Source: Erythrobacter sp. YJ-T3-07 (GTDB taxonomy: Bacteria; Pseudomonadota; Alphaproteobacteria; Sphingomonadales; Sphingomonadaceae). Taken from it: a stretch of DNA of 64,000 nucleotides. Position numbers and translations under genes: made by a program. The stretch covers positions 558,001 to 622,000 of the forward strand of contig NZ_JAEAGP010000001.1 in the NCBI RefSeq assembly GCF_015999305.1. Direction: 5' to 3'. The notes below the pieces were generated by a model. It searched no databases and was not told the origin of the DNA. It saw only the letters and a program-made list of their open reading frames with translations. This document shows, in pieces, positions 52,052 to 60,762 of this stretch (position 1 is its first letter; each line of letters starts with the position of its first letter).

Positions 52052-53060
52052 CGCCCATGATCAGGTCGCCATCGGCGATCAGGCGCTTGGCGATCGCGAT
52101 CACCTCGCGCTGTGCGGCATCGACATCGGCGCGCTTGATCCGGCCCATGGTCTCGATCTCGTCGCGCAGGCCGTCCGCCGCGCGGGTCGACATCGCGGCG
52201 TAGAAGATCTCGCGATCCTCTTCGTCGAGGCCACGCAGCGAATTGATGAGCGTCTCGTTTTCGATCTCGCGCAGCAGCGTGCCGATCTGCCTGGTGTCGA
52301 GCGCGAAGAGGTGCTCGAACTTGAACATCTCGTGTTCGAGCTGCTGGTGGAGCATCTTGTCGATCTTGCCGATCTGCGGCATCACTTCCTTTTCCACGCT
52401 GCGATGCGCGCGGTTGATGATCTCGGCCGCTTCCTTGACCCCGCCCATCGTGATGGGGACCGAGCCGTGCAGCTTCTCGATCATCGCATCGATGGTCTCT
52501 TCCAGGATCGTGATCGCCTGACGCGACACCGGGCCGAGCCGAGCGACCCGGTGCAGCACCGGCGTGTGCAGCTCGCGCGGCAGCGCGGCGAGCGCGGCGG
52601 CGGCGGTATCGGTATCGAGCTGCAGCAGCAGCACCGCGATTGCCTGCGGATGCTCGTCCACCAGCAGGTCGGCGATGACCTCCGGATCGAGCCAGCGCAG
52701 GATGCCGAGCGCGGCAGAGGGTTCTTCCTTCTGGTCGGGTGCGACCTGGCGGATCAGGCTGTCTGCCTTCATGTCGCCGACCGCGCTGGTCAGCATCCGC
52801 TTGACGCTGTGGACCCGCCCGTGGGCGGAGATGCTGCCATTGTCGATCGAGCGGGAGAAGCCGGAGATCGCCTCGGCGATGGCGCTGGGGTCGATCTCGC
52901 CCAGGCTGCACATGCGTGCGGCGAGCTGGCGCAGTTCCTCCGGCGCGAGCTGGGAGAGGATGCCCGTGGCGTCCTCCTCGTTCATCAGCATGACCATGAT
53001 CGCGGCCCGGTCGATCCCGGCGGTGGAGCCCGTGGCGGGGGTGGCGGCGAGGTCGCTCAT
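52029..53060 (-). CDS. fliG: Flagellar motor switch protein FliG
   Basis: FliG links the C-ring to the MS-ring and generates torque with MotA. The 343 residues show the FliG pattern: AAIMVMLMNEEDATGILSQLAPEE, EHPQAIAVLLLQLDTD, and the torque-domain part MFKFEHLFALDTRQIGTLLREIENETLINSL. The conserved charged residues of the torque helix (Glu, Asp, Arg) are visible. It overlaps fliF by four bases. Confidence 0.96.
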   Translation of the reverse strand: MSDLAATPATGSTAGIDRAAIMVMLMNEEDATGILSQLAPEELRQLAARMCSLGEIDPSAIAEAISGFSRSIDNGSISAHGRVHSVKRMLTSAVGDMKADSLIRQVAPDQKEEPSAALGILRWLDPEVIADLLVDEHPQAIAVLLLQLDTDTAAAALAALPRELHTPVLHRVARLGPVSRQAITILEETIDAMIEKLHGSVPITMGGVKEAAEIINRAHRSVEKEVMPQIGKIDKMLHQQLEHEMFKFEHLFALDTRQIGTLLREIENETLINSLRGLDEEDREIFYAAMSTRAADGLRDEIETMGRIKRADVDAAQREVIAIAKRLIADGDLIMGDADDDYV

Positions 53061-54706
53061 CGTGCGGCCTCACTAGTCACCGGCTCGGCGAGCATGCGCC
53101 TGAGAGCGAGTACCGCGTCGTCGGGCTGCTCGCGGGCGATCCGCTGGGCGAGCTGGATCTGCGCGTCGAGGTCTTCCCGGTCGAAACCGCTGGCGGGCAG
53201 CATGATCTGCGCCGCGCCGTTGGCACCAGCTGCGTCTGCGCCCGCCTTGTCGCCCTTGGCTCCCTTGCCCTTGAGCATCTTGAGCGCGGGGCGAACCGCC
53301 AGCAGCAGTACCAGCAGCACCGCGAGCAGGGCGACCGCGTTGCGTACCACCATCGCGAACCAGCCGGTTTCGTAGAAGGCAGGCTTGTCGACCACCGCTT
53401 CGGTGAAGGGGCGGATCATCACGGTGACCTTGTCGCCGCGCGCATCCTGCGCGCCGACCGCTGCGGCAACCAGTTCCTCGATCTTCTTGATGTCGGCGGC
53501 ATTGGCATTGGCCATCGCGTTCTTGTCGATCGCGACCGCGACCGAGACCCGCTTGAGCGCGCCGGGGGTGAGGTTGGAGACCGAGACTTCGCGGCCCAGT
53601 TCGTAGGTGCGTGAGGCTGAGGTGTCGCCCATCGTCTGCGCGCCATCGGCGGGCGGGGTATCCTGCGGTGCGCGGGCCGCCAGTTGTGGATCGGCGGGCG
53701 GGGTGTTGGCCGTCGCCCCCGGGATGCCCGCGGCGGGAGCCTGCGAGGTCGAGCTTTGCTGTGTCGTCTCGCGCCGGACCGCGCCATCCTTGTCGTAGCT
53801 TTCGCGTGCCGAGGTGACCTCGTTCATGTCGAGCTCGACCTGGACCTGGCTGGAAAAGGCGTCGGCCCCGATCATCGGGGAGAGCAGCTGGTCGACCTGC
53901 GCGGTCAGCTTGGCTTCCATCTGGGTCTGCAGGTCGAGCCGTTCGTTGCCCGCGCCTTCGCGCTTGTCGGTCAGCAGCTTGCCGTGCTGGTCGACCACGC
54001 GCACCGCATCGGGCGAGAGGCCCGGCACCGATCCGGCGACGAGGTTGACGATCGCGGAGACCTGACTTTCGGCGAGTTCGCGGCCCGGAGCCATCCGGAC
54101 CATGATCGAGGCCGAAGGCGCGACGTTCTCGCGCACGAAGACCGATCGTTCCGCCTTGGCGACATGCACGCGGACGCTCTCGACCCCGTCGATTTCCTGG
54201 ATCGTCAGCATCAGCTCGCGTTCCTGCGCGGCGCGCAGGCGATCGCCTTCCAGCGTGCGGCTGGCGCCCAGCGGCAGGTTCTCGATCATCTGGGCGCCGG
54301 TTTCCGGCGCCGCGATCGATCCGTTGGAGGCAACCACCATGCGTGCGCGATACAGGTCGCTCTCGCTGACGCTGAGTGCGCCGGTGTCGTTATTGATCTG
54401 GTAGTCGATGCCCGCCTGGTCGAGCGTGGCGACCACCGAGGCGCGGCTCGCATCGTCCAGCGAGGAATAGAGCACGCGTTGCGGGCCCGGGGCGAGGGTC
54501 GCCCACAGCAGCGCGGCAATGCCGAGTCCGACCATGCCGACGAACCACGGCAGCGCCTTTTTTACCACCGGCTGCGCGGCGAAGGCACGGGCGCGCTGGC
54601 CCATATTGCCCTGGCCGTTCATCAGCGGCTCCAGCACGGAGCCTTGCCCCGGCGGATGCTGCCCTGCGCCACCCTGCGGCGCGTTGGCGGGAACCAGACC
54701 GGCCAT
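53057..54706 (-). CDS. fliF: Flagellar MS-ring protein FliF
   Basis: The 549-residue protein has two membrane helices, near residues 50-70 (LPWFVGMVGLGIAALLWATL) and 449-471 (AMVVRNAVALLAVLLVLLLAV), with a periplasmic region containing YSSLDDASRASVVATLDQAGIDYQ and LTIQEIDGVESVRVHVAKAERSVF. The C-terminal tail after the second helix is the FliG-binding part. Confidence 0.95.
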   Translation of the reverse strand: MAGLVPANAPQGGAGQHPPGQGSVLEPLMNGQGNMGQRARAFAAQPVVKKALPWFVGMVGLGIAALLWATLAPGPQRVLYSSLDDASRASVVATLDQAGIDYQINNDTGALSVSESDLYRARMVVASNGSIAAPETGAQMIENLPLGASRTLEGDRLRAAQERELMLTIQEIDGVESVRVHVAKAERSVFVRENVAPSASIMVRMAPGRELAESQVSAIVNLVAGSVPGLSPDAVRVVDQHGKLLTDKREGAGNERLDLQTQMEAKLTAQVDQLLSPMIGADAFSSQVQVELDMNEVTSARESYDKDGAVRRETTQQSSTSQAPAAGIPGATANTPPADPQLAARAPQDTPPADGAQTMGDTSASRTYELGREVSVSNLTPGALKRVSVAVAIDKNAMANANAADIKKIEELVAAAVGAQDARGDKVTVMIRPFTEAVVDKPAFYETGWFAMVVRNAVALLAVLLVLLLAVRPALKMLKGKGAKGDKAGADAAGANGAAQIMLPASGFDREDLDAQIQLAQRIAREQPDDAVLALRRMLAEPVTSEAAR

Positions 54707-54709
54707 CTA

Positions 54710-55075
54710 TCAGACCCCCATCCGCATGATTTCCTGATAGGCGCTGAGCAGTTTGTTGCGCACCTGCAGGGTTGCTTCGAAGGCCACGCCCGCTTCCTGA
54801 CGGGCGAGCATGACCTTGGCGATGTCGGTGGTTTCGCCGCGTTCGTAGGCGGCGGTGATGTCGCCCGAGCGAGTCTGCGCGGCATTGACGCCGTCGAGCG
54901 CGCTGCGCAGCGAATCCGCGAACCCGCCATTATCCTGTGCGGGCTGCGCCTCGGTCGGCGCGGCGGTCTTGTCCTGGTGCAGCTCCTGCAGCACCTGCGT
55001 GCGGTCGATGATCTGCTGGCGCAGCGCCATCACCTGATCGATCGCGCCGCCGCCATTGCCGGATACGGGGTTCAT
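54710..55075 (-). CDS. fliE: Flagellar hook-basal body protein FliE
   Basis: The 121-residue protein has the C-terminal FliE signature VMLARQEAGVAFEATLQVRNKLLSAYQEIMRMGV. FliE joins the MS-ring to the rod. The start overlaps the upstream regulator stop by four bases. Confidence 0.92.
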   Translation of the reverse strand: MNPVSGNGGGAIDQVMALRQQIIDRTQVLQELHQDKTAAPTEAQPAQDNGGFADSLRSALDGVNAAQTRSGDITAAYERGETTDIAKVMLARQEAGVAFEATLQVRNKLLSAYQEIMRMGV

Positions 55076-56373
55076 CTTGCGCCTCCCACGGCGATCCCGG
55101 CCTCACGGAAGGAGGCGAGGCGATAGCGCAGCGTGCGTTCGGAGATGCCGAGCTGGCGGGCGGCTTCGGCGCGGCGGCCGTTGCACGCATCGAGCGTCTG
55201 CATGATCGCGTTGGCTTCGGATTCGCGGACGATCTTGGACAGTCTGCGCGCGCCGCTGGGCGGAACCTCGTAGACGCCCTGATAGACCGGCGCCTGGGCT
55301 TGCGGTTCGGCGCGTTCCTGCGCGGCGACCGACCGGACCGGGGTATCGAACACGATATGCTCGTTCGAGATCTCACTCTTGCCGGACGAAAGCAGCAGCG
55401 CTCGGCGGATGACGTTTTCCAGCTCGCGGACATTGCCCGGCCACTTGTGCGCCTTGAGCGTGGCGAGCGCGGCTTCGGACAGCCACGGGATCGCCTGGCC
55501 CTTGGTCCGGTGACGCAGGATCATCGCGAAGGCGAGCGGGGCGATATCGCCGGTCCGCTCCGCCAGCGGGGCGAGCGTCATGGGAAACACGTTGAGGCGA
55601 TAGAACAGGTCTTCGCGAAAACGCCCGGCGGCAACTTCGCCCGGAAGGTCGCGGTTGGCGCAGGCGATTACCCGCACATCGACCTTGACCGGGCTGGTCG
55701 CGCCGATCGGCACCACTTCGCCTTCCTGCAGCGCGCGCAGCAGCTTGGACTGCAGCGCCAGCGGCATCTCGGCGATTTCGTCGAGCAGCAGCGTGCCGCC
55801 ATCGGCAGCGCGGAAGAACCCTTCGCCGGTCGCGTTGGCGCCGGTGAAGGCACCTTTCTCGTGCCCGAACAGCAGGGCTTCCAGCATCGTTTCCGGGATC
55901 GCGGCACAGTTGACCGCGATGAAGGGCTTGTCGGCACGGGCGCTACGCTGATGGATGAACTTGGACAGCACTTCCTTGCCGGTGCCGGTCGGCCCGTGGA
56001 TCAGCACGGGAATATCGGTCTGCGCGAGCCGGTCTGCCAGCGCGATCACCGCGAGCGAGACCGGATCGGCCGCGACCGGCCCGCCATTGGCGCACAGCAT
56101 CGCGACCAGCGCGGCGATGGTCGTCTCGTGGCCGGGATCGCGATAGGTCAGATGGCCGCCCTTGCCGGCCAGCGCGATCGACGCGGTGTCCGATCGTTCG
56201 ATGACGATGGTGCGGCCTTCATGGCTGCTCTTGGGGTCTGTTGCATCGGCCAGCAGAACCGGTCGATCGAAAAACAGCGATGTTGCGATCCCTGTCAGTC
56301 TCGATGCCACAGCACCATGTTGCCGCGCGAAACGCGGGCTCTCGTTAACCCCAATCATGTTGACCCCGTTCAA
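55072..56373 (-). CDS. Sigma-54-dependent flagellar transcriptional activator
   Basis: The 433-residue protein has an N-terminal region of about 110 residues that is not a recognisable receiver domain, a AAA+ domain with Walker A GPTGTGKE, the sigma-54 contact motif GAFTGA (GHEKGAFTGANATG), DGGTLLLDEIAEMPL, and a C-terminal Fis-type helix-turn-helix (GRRAEAARQLGISERTLRYRLASFREAG). It belongs to the FlbD/FleQ/FlrC group of flagellar activators and heads the fliE-fliS operon. Met6 (56358) is an alternative start. Confidence 0.88.
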   Translation of the reverse strand: MNGVNMIGVNESPRFARQHGAVASRLTGIATSLFFDRPVLLADATDPKSSHEGRTIVIERSDTASIALAGKGGHLTYRDPGHETTIAALVAMLCANGGPVAADPVSLAVIALADRLAQTDIPVLIHGPTGTGKEVLSKFIHQRSARADKPFIAVNCAAIPETMLEALLFGHEKGAFTGANATGEGFFRAADGGTLLLDEIAEMPLALQSKLLRALQEGEVVPIGATSPVKVDVRVIACANRDLPGEVAAGRFREDLFYRLNVFPMTLAPLAERTGDIAPLAFAMILRHRTKGQAIPWLSEAALATLKAHKWPGNVRELENVIRRALLLSSGKSEISNEHIVFDTPVRSVAAQERAEPQAQAPVYQGVYEVPPSGARRLSKIVRESEANAIMQTLDACNGRRAEAARQLGISERTLRYRLASFREAGIAVGGAR

Positions 56374-56593
56374 CCCTTATTATGCCCCTTGGTCGAGGCA
56401 GGTTTTTGCCGGTGGACGCACAAAATATGGTTACTTTTAGTCGGAGTGTTTTCCTCACGGGTGAAAATACCCATACGGTGAATCTTTCCGACCGCAGCCC
56501 TTAACTTCCCGGTTTCCCTGCCGGTCTTGGTCCCAGCTGCTGCGAACCGATCCACCCCGAGGCAGCGATCTTTTTGTCAGGGAGACTTTGGAA

Positions 56594-57421
56594 ATGAGCG
56601 TTATCAACACGAACATCAGCGCGATGAAGGCAGCCAATGCATCGTCGTCGGCCAGCAAGGCACTGGGCACCGCAATGGAGCGCCTGTCCACCGGCAAGCG
56701 CATCAACTCGGCCAAGGACGACGCCGCCGGCCTCGCCATTGCCACTTCGATGACCTCGCAGGTCCGCGGCATGTCGCAGGGCATCCGCAACGCGAACGAC
56801 GGCATTTCGATGGCGCAGACCGCCGAAGGCGCGCTCAACGAAGTGACCAACATGCTGCAGCGCCAGCGCGAGCTGACCGTGCAGGCCTCCAACAACACCT
56901 ACTCGGCCGACGATCTTGCCAACCTGAAGTCCGAAATGGACGCGCTGAACACGCAGATCGGCAACGTGCTGGGCAACACCGAGTTCAACGGCCAGAAGCT
57001 GTTCGACGCGTCGGCTGGTACGGCCGGTGTCGTCACCATCCAGGCCGGTGCCAACGAAAGCGACACGGTCGATATCGACCTGTCGACCGACCTGACGGCC
57101 GATGCCGATCTGGCCGCCGCCGCCGCTGTCGACGTGACTGCGCTGGCTGCCGGCGACATCGCCAAGTTCGACGCCGCGATCAAGGTTGTCTCGACCACCC
57201 GCGCTGGCCTGGGTGCCTCGCAGAACCAGCTGGAATCGGCGGTCACCAACCTCAACAACAACATCACCAACCTCTCCGATGCGCGCTCGCGGATCGAAGA
57301 CACCGACTACTCGACCGAAACGACCGCGCTGGCGAAGGCGCAGATCCTCAGCCAGGCTTCGGGCGCGATGCTGGCTCAGGCCAACCAGAGCCAGCAGAAC
57401 GTGCTTTCGCTGCTCCGCTAA
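56594..57421 (+). CDS. fliC: Flagellin
   Basis: The ATG at 56594 follows GGGAGA by eight bases. The 275 residues consist mainly of the D0/D1 helices: N-terminal SVINTNISAMKAANASSSA, RLSTGKRINSAKDDAAGLAIA, LTVQASNNTYSADDL, and C-terminal ARSRIEDTDYSTETTALAKAQILSQASGAMLAQANQSQQNVLSLLR in pieces. The variable middle is only about 70 residues and Ala/Asp/Thr rich, so the filament surface is small. It is divergent from the sigma-54 activator over a 220-base shared promoter region. TTAACTTC with GCCGGTCT 11 bases later (56500-56526) is a weak sigma-28-like candidate. A terminator follows. Confidence 0.96.
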   Translation: MSVINTNISAMKAANASSSASKALGTAMERLSTGKRINSAKDDAAGLAIATSMTSQVRGMSQGIRNANDGISMAQTAEGALNEVTNMLQRQRELTVQASNNTYSADDLANLKSEMDALNTQIGNVLGNTEFNGQKLFDASAGTAGVVTIQAGANESDTVDIDLSTDLTADADLAAAAAVDVTALAAGDIAKFDAAIKVVSTTRAGLGASQNQLESAVTNLNNNITNLSDARSRIEDTDYSTETTALAKAQILSQASGAMLAQANQSQQNVLSLLR

Positions 57422-57453
57422 GCTTTCACTTCCAACCACAACCAAAGGCACTT

Positions 57454-57484
57454 GGCCCGTCGCTTTCGAGCGGCGGGCCATTTG
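57454..57484 (+). terminator. Rho-independent terminator after fliC
   Basis: A 10-bp stem with one G-T pair (57454-57463 with 57470-57479) and a six-base loop, followed by ATTTG. The T-tract is short but position and stem strength fit a flagellin terminator. Confidence 0.75.
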
Positions 57485-58019
57485 CTTATGCGCTGCCCCC
57501 GCCGCTGCACCCGGGCGCAGCGATCGCGCTGCGGCGCAGCCCCCAACGCTGACGGGCGATCGGCCACGCTGGGGGACACGGGGCGCGAAAAGGTGGGGCG
57601 CGCGCTCCGGTGCGCTACGCGCCAAGCGCCATGCTGCGCACCAGGACATCCGGCGCATAGAGATCGCCTGCGCCATGACGCGCTCGAGGCGCAGTGCCCT
57701 CACCTGCTCCCGATCGGAACGGCACCATTGCAGCATACTGGCCGTGCGCGCTTGTGCTCAACCAGCACGGACCAGGAAGCTTGGCTGCGCGATGGCTGCC
57801 TGACAGCACCGACCGGTGCGTGGCTCGACTAGCTTGCGAGTGGGGAGGGCGCGTGCGCACCTTGGCAACGCGGATGGGAATGCCCGTGCCACCGGACGGC
57901 AGCCCGCTGCCGGTTCTCACGAACGGGGCTGGTCAGAGAGCGCGGACGAGCTGCGAGGCAAGCTCATGTTTACCAACCGCATTAACGACGTTGGTGACGT
58001 GAAGAGCGATAACGGCCTG

Positions 58020-58054
58020 CAATCAACCGCCGAGACGGTTTCGGCGGTTGATTG
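58020..58054. repeat. Perfect 14-bp inverted repeat
   Basis: CAATCAACCGCCGA (58020-58033) is followed after seven bases by its exact reverse complement (58041-58054). There is no T-tract on either side, so it is more likely an operator or a structured transcript element than an intrinsic terminator. Confidence 0.7.
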
Positions 58055-58069
58055 GGTAAAGCATTGTCT

Positions 58070-58115
58070 CGCCCGTCTGGCGGTGGTTTCCCTTGCGGGC
58101 CTCCGCCGACGGGCG
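58070..58115 (-). terminator. Stem-loop downstream of motB
   Basis: A 13-bp interrupted stem (58070-58083 with 58103-58115, one bulged base) closes a 19-base loop 12 bases after the motB stop. It lacks a T-tract; a transcript-end or stabilising role for motAB mRNA is likely. Confidence 0.5.
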
Positions 58116-58126
58116 AGTGCAGTGGC

Positions 58127-58948
58127 TCAGTTCGCGAGGACGATCGAGATCCGGCGGTTGCGCGGATCGGACGGATTGTCCTTCACCAGCAGCTCGGTAT
58201 CGGCGACGCCTTCGATCCGGCGGAAGCTGTCGTCGGGAATGCCCTCGTTCATCAGCGTCTGGCGGGTCGCCTCGGCGCGTCCGGCGGAGAGCGACCAGTT
58301 GTTGATCCGGCCCGGGTTCTTCCACTTCAGGCTGTCGGTATGGCCGCGCACGATGATCTCGCGCTTTTCCGGCTCGATCGCCTGCGCGATCGCGGCGAGC
58401 AGCTCGGCAGCGTCGCGGGTCAGCACGGTGGTGCCCAGGTTGAACATCGAGAAGTCGGCATCGTCGACCAGGTCGATCCGCACGCCTTCGGTGGTGTCGA
58501 CCATCTTGATCTGGCTCATCAGCTTGGCGAGCCGGGGATCTTTCTCGAGCCTGTCCTTGGTCCGCGAAGTGATCCTCTCGATCATCCGCGCGGCTTCCTT
58601 GGGCCCGCCCATCGCATCGCGCGGCACGGTCAGCCCCTTGTTGCCGGTCTGCCCCTGGCGGTTGGGATAGTCGTCGACATCGGTCAGCGACGCGCCCGAA
58701 AGCAGGCCGTTGGCACCCGCGCCGCTATCCTTGATCTTGACTAGGGTGGGGGTGAAATAGTCGGCCAGTCCCCGGCGCTGATCCTCTGTGGTTGCGCCCA
58801 GCAGCCACATCAGCAGGAAGAACGCCATCATCGCGGTCACGAAGTCCGCGTAGGCGACCTTCCACGCACCGCCATGGTGCCCGCCTTCGACCACCGTCAC
58901 CTTCTTGACGATGATCGGGGGGAGATTGTCACCCTTGGCGGCGGCCAT
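58127..58948 (-). CDS. motB: Flagellar stator protein MotB
   Basis: The 273 residues comprise a Lys-containing start, one membrane helix with the proton-binding Asp (AWKVAYADFVTAMMAFFLLMWLLGA), and an OmpA-like peptidoglycan-binding domain (IIVRGHTDSLKWKNPGRINNWSLSAGRAEATRQTLM in pieces). With MotA it forms the H+-type stator. It starts one base after motA ends. Confidence 0.95.
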   Translation of the reverse strand: MAAAKGDNLPPIIVKKVTVVEGGHHGGAWKVAYADFVTAMMAFFLLMWLLGATTEDQRRGLADYFTPTLVKIKDSGAGANGLLSGASLTDVDDYPNRQGQTGNKGLTVPRDAMGGPKEAARMIERITSRTKDRLEKDPRLAKLMSQIKMVDTTEGVRIDLVDDADFSMFNLGTTVLTRDAAELLAAIAQAIEPEKREIIVRGHTDSLKWKNPGRINNWSLSAGRAEATRQTLMNEGIPDDSFRRIEGVADTELLVKDNPSDPRNRRISIVLAN

Positions 58949-58949
58949 C

Positions 58950-59813
58950 TCAGCGACCCCGCAGCGCGTCGAGCAGTTCGGTCAGGCCCGGGCGCACCAT
59001 GTGGCCGAGGCTGGAACGCGCGCTTTCCACCACCAGCGGCTGCGGGTGGCCGTAGAGCGAGGCGATGATCACCTGCTTGACCGCATGGAAGATCTGTTCG
59101 TCCTGCTCGATCACCTGCTTGAGCCGGGTGGCGAGCGGGCCGACCATGCCATAGGCGAGCAGCACGCCCAGGAAGGTGCCGACCAGCGCAGACCCGATCA
59201 TCTCGCCGAGGATCTCCGGCGGCTTGTCGATCGAGCTCATGGTCTTCACCACCCCCAGCACGGCGGCGACGATGCCCAGCGCGGGCAGCGCATCGGCCAG
59301 CGTCTGGAGCGCGTGCTGCGGCTCGTGCAGCTCGTGGAAATGGGTCTTCATCGCATTGTCCATCACCTCTTCCACCGCATGGGTTTCGAGGGTGCCGGAC
59401 GAGACGACGAGCAGCGTCAGCGTGTCGCTGATCAGGCTGATCAGCGCGTGGTTCTTCATCAGGTTGGGATAGGCGCTGAAGATGGTCGAGTTTTCGGGCT
59501 CGTTCACATGGCTTTCCAGCGCCACCGGGCCATCTGTCTTGAGCACCTTCATCAGCTGGGTCGTCAGCGCGATCGCGTCGATATGGTCCTGCTTATCATG
59601 CTGCGGGCCCTTGAAAATCTTCATGAACGCGCCGCCGATCGCCTTCAGGTGGGCGAGCGAGTTGCCCGCGATGGTTGCGCCGACCGCCGCGCCCCCGATG
59701 ATCATCATTTCATAGGGCAGCGCGTGCAGCACCGGGCCCATCGCCCCGCCGCTGATGACGAAGCCGCCAAAGACCAGGACCAGCAGAATGACGATGCCGA
59801 TAATCGCGTACAT
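58950..59813 (-). CDS. motA: Flagellar stator protein MotA
   Basis: The 287-residue protein has four membrane helices and the MotA features: MYAIIGIVILLVLVFGGFVISGG, a large cytosolic loop with charged residues for FliG contact, and ALPALGIVAAVLGVVKTMSSID, GTFLGVLLAYGMVGPLATRLKQ. The length is that of the enteric type. Confidence 0.95.
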   Translation of the reverse strand: MYAIIGIVILLVLVFGGFVISGGAMGPVLHALPYEMMIIGGAAVGATIAGNSLAHLKAIGGAFMKIFKGPQHDKQDHIDAIALTTQLMKVLKTDGPVALESHVNEPENSTIFSAYPNLMKNHALISLISDTLTLLVVSSGTLETHAVEEVMDNAMKTHFHELHEPQHALQTLADALPALGIVAAVLGVVKTMSSIDKPPEILGEMIGSALVGTFLGVLLAYGMVGPLATRLKQVIEQDEQIFHAVKQVIIASLYGHPQPLVVESARSSLGHMVRPGLTELLDALRGR

Positions 59814-59841
59814 GGATCAGTATCCCCCTAGGCTCACGCGA

Positions 59842-60762
59842 TCAGCGCAGCATCGAAAACAGGTTGAGATTGGCGAGACGCACGAAGCTGGACTGGCTGG
59901 CTTCGAGCACGGTCATCATTTCCTGAAGCCGGGTCATGGTCACCGCCGGATCGGCGCCGCCCATGACCGAGCGTTCTTCCGTGATCCTCTCCACATTATC
60001 GACCCGGCGATCGCTCATGATCTCGAGCCACGCCATGCGCGAGCCGAGCACGGTCTGCGCGGTCGTGACCTTGTCGAACCCGGTGTCGAGCGTGGTCAGC
60101 GCGTCGCGCGCGGCATCCGCCGCGCCTGCGCCACCGCTGCGCAGCGCGGTGCTGAGCGAGGCAAGCTGCGCGAACAAATCGGTCGATGCGCCGCCCGCAT
60201 CGGTGAAGGCGAACACGTCCTGCCCGGTCATCCCCGGCTGGATCGTCTGGCCCTCGCCGATCTCGACCAGGTCGAGCGTGGGCGTGCCGGCATAGGTGGC
60301 CGCGCCGGTAACCGGGTCGATATCATAGGCATTGCCGACCGCCTGACCGCCGAACAGCGAATGGCCCGAGGCATTGCGGCCATTGGCAAGACCCAGCAGG
60401 CTTTCGCGCAGGCCATCCAGCTCGGTCGCGATCGAGGCGCGCTGCTCGTCGCTGGTGGTGGCGTTGGCCGCGTGCAGCGCGAGTTCGCGCGCGCGGCTGA
60501 TCATGGTCGCGATCTGGCCCAGCGCTTCGTCGGTGAAGCGCATGTTGTTTTCGGCCTGGTCCGCATTGCGCGTATCGACCGCGGTAATCCGCTCCTCGCG
60601 GTCGAGCATCCGCAGGCGCGCCGCGGCGACCGGATCGTCGGACGATCGCTCCAGCCGCTCTCCGGTGCCGATCTGCTTTTGCAGGCTCTCCGCGCGCGAG
60701 CGCAGCGATCCGATCTGGGTGGCGGAGCGTTCGTAGAAGGCGCCCGTGCTAAGACTAATCAT
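59842..60762 (-). CDS. flgL: Hook-filament junction protein FlgL
   Basis: The 306 residues start MISLSTGAFYERSATQIGSL, with the flagellin-like D0 helices (KQIGTGERLERSSDDPVAAARL) and a C-terminal VTMTRLQEMMTVLEASQSSFVRLANLNLFSML. FlgL with FlgK joins hook and filament. It overlaps flgK by four bases. Confidence 0.93.
   Translation of the reverse strand: MISLSTGAFYERSATQIGSLRSRAESLQKQIGTGERLERSSDDPVAAARLRMLDREERITAVDTRNADQAENNMRFTDEALGQIATMISRARELALHAANATTSDEQRASIATELDGLRESLLGLANGRNASGHSLFGGQAVGNAYDIDPVTGAATYAGTPTLDLVEIGEGQTIQPGMTGQDVFAFTDAGGASTDLFAQLASLSTALRSGGAGAADAARDALTTLDTGFDKVTTAQTVLGSRMAWLEIMSDRRVDNVERITEERSVMGGADPAVTMTRLQEMMTVLEASQSSFVRLANLNLFSMLR

Larger units (their letters stand above)
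57485..58126. other. 640-bp gene-free region between fliC and motB
   Basis: I see no coding sequence with native codon use. The region has two strong inverted repeats at its right end (58020-58054 and 58070-58115) and a shorter ACCAAC-N12-GTTGGT dyad at 57972-57995. The rest is GC-rich without clear features. Confidence 0.5.

Noticed and set aside
56430..56593. Sigma-54 promoter upstream of fliC
   Set aside because: The best GG/GC pair (TGGTCCCAGCTGCTGC) has the wrong spacing by one base; the sigma-28-like alternative is also weak, so neither is called as a feature.
57966..58126. Small gene starting MFTNRINDVGDV after fliC
   Set aside because: The frame runs on as antisense to motB, has no ribosome-binding site and contains both inverted repeats.
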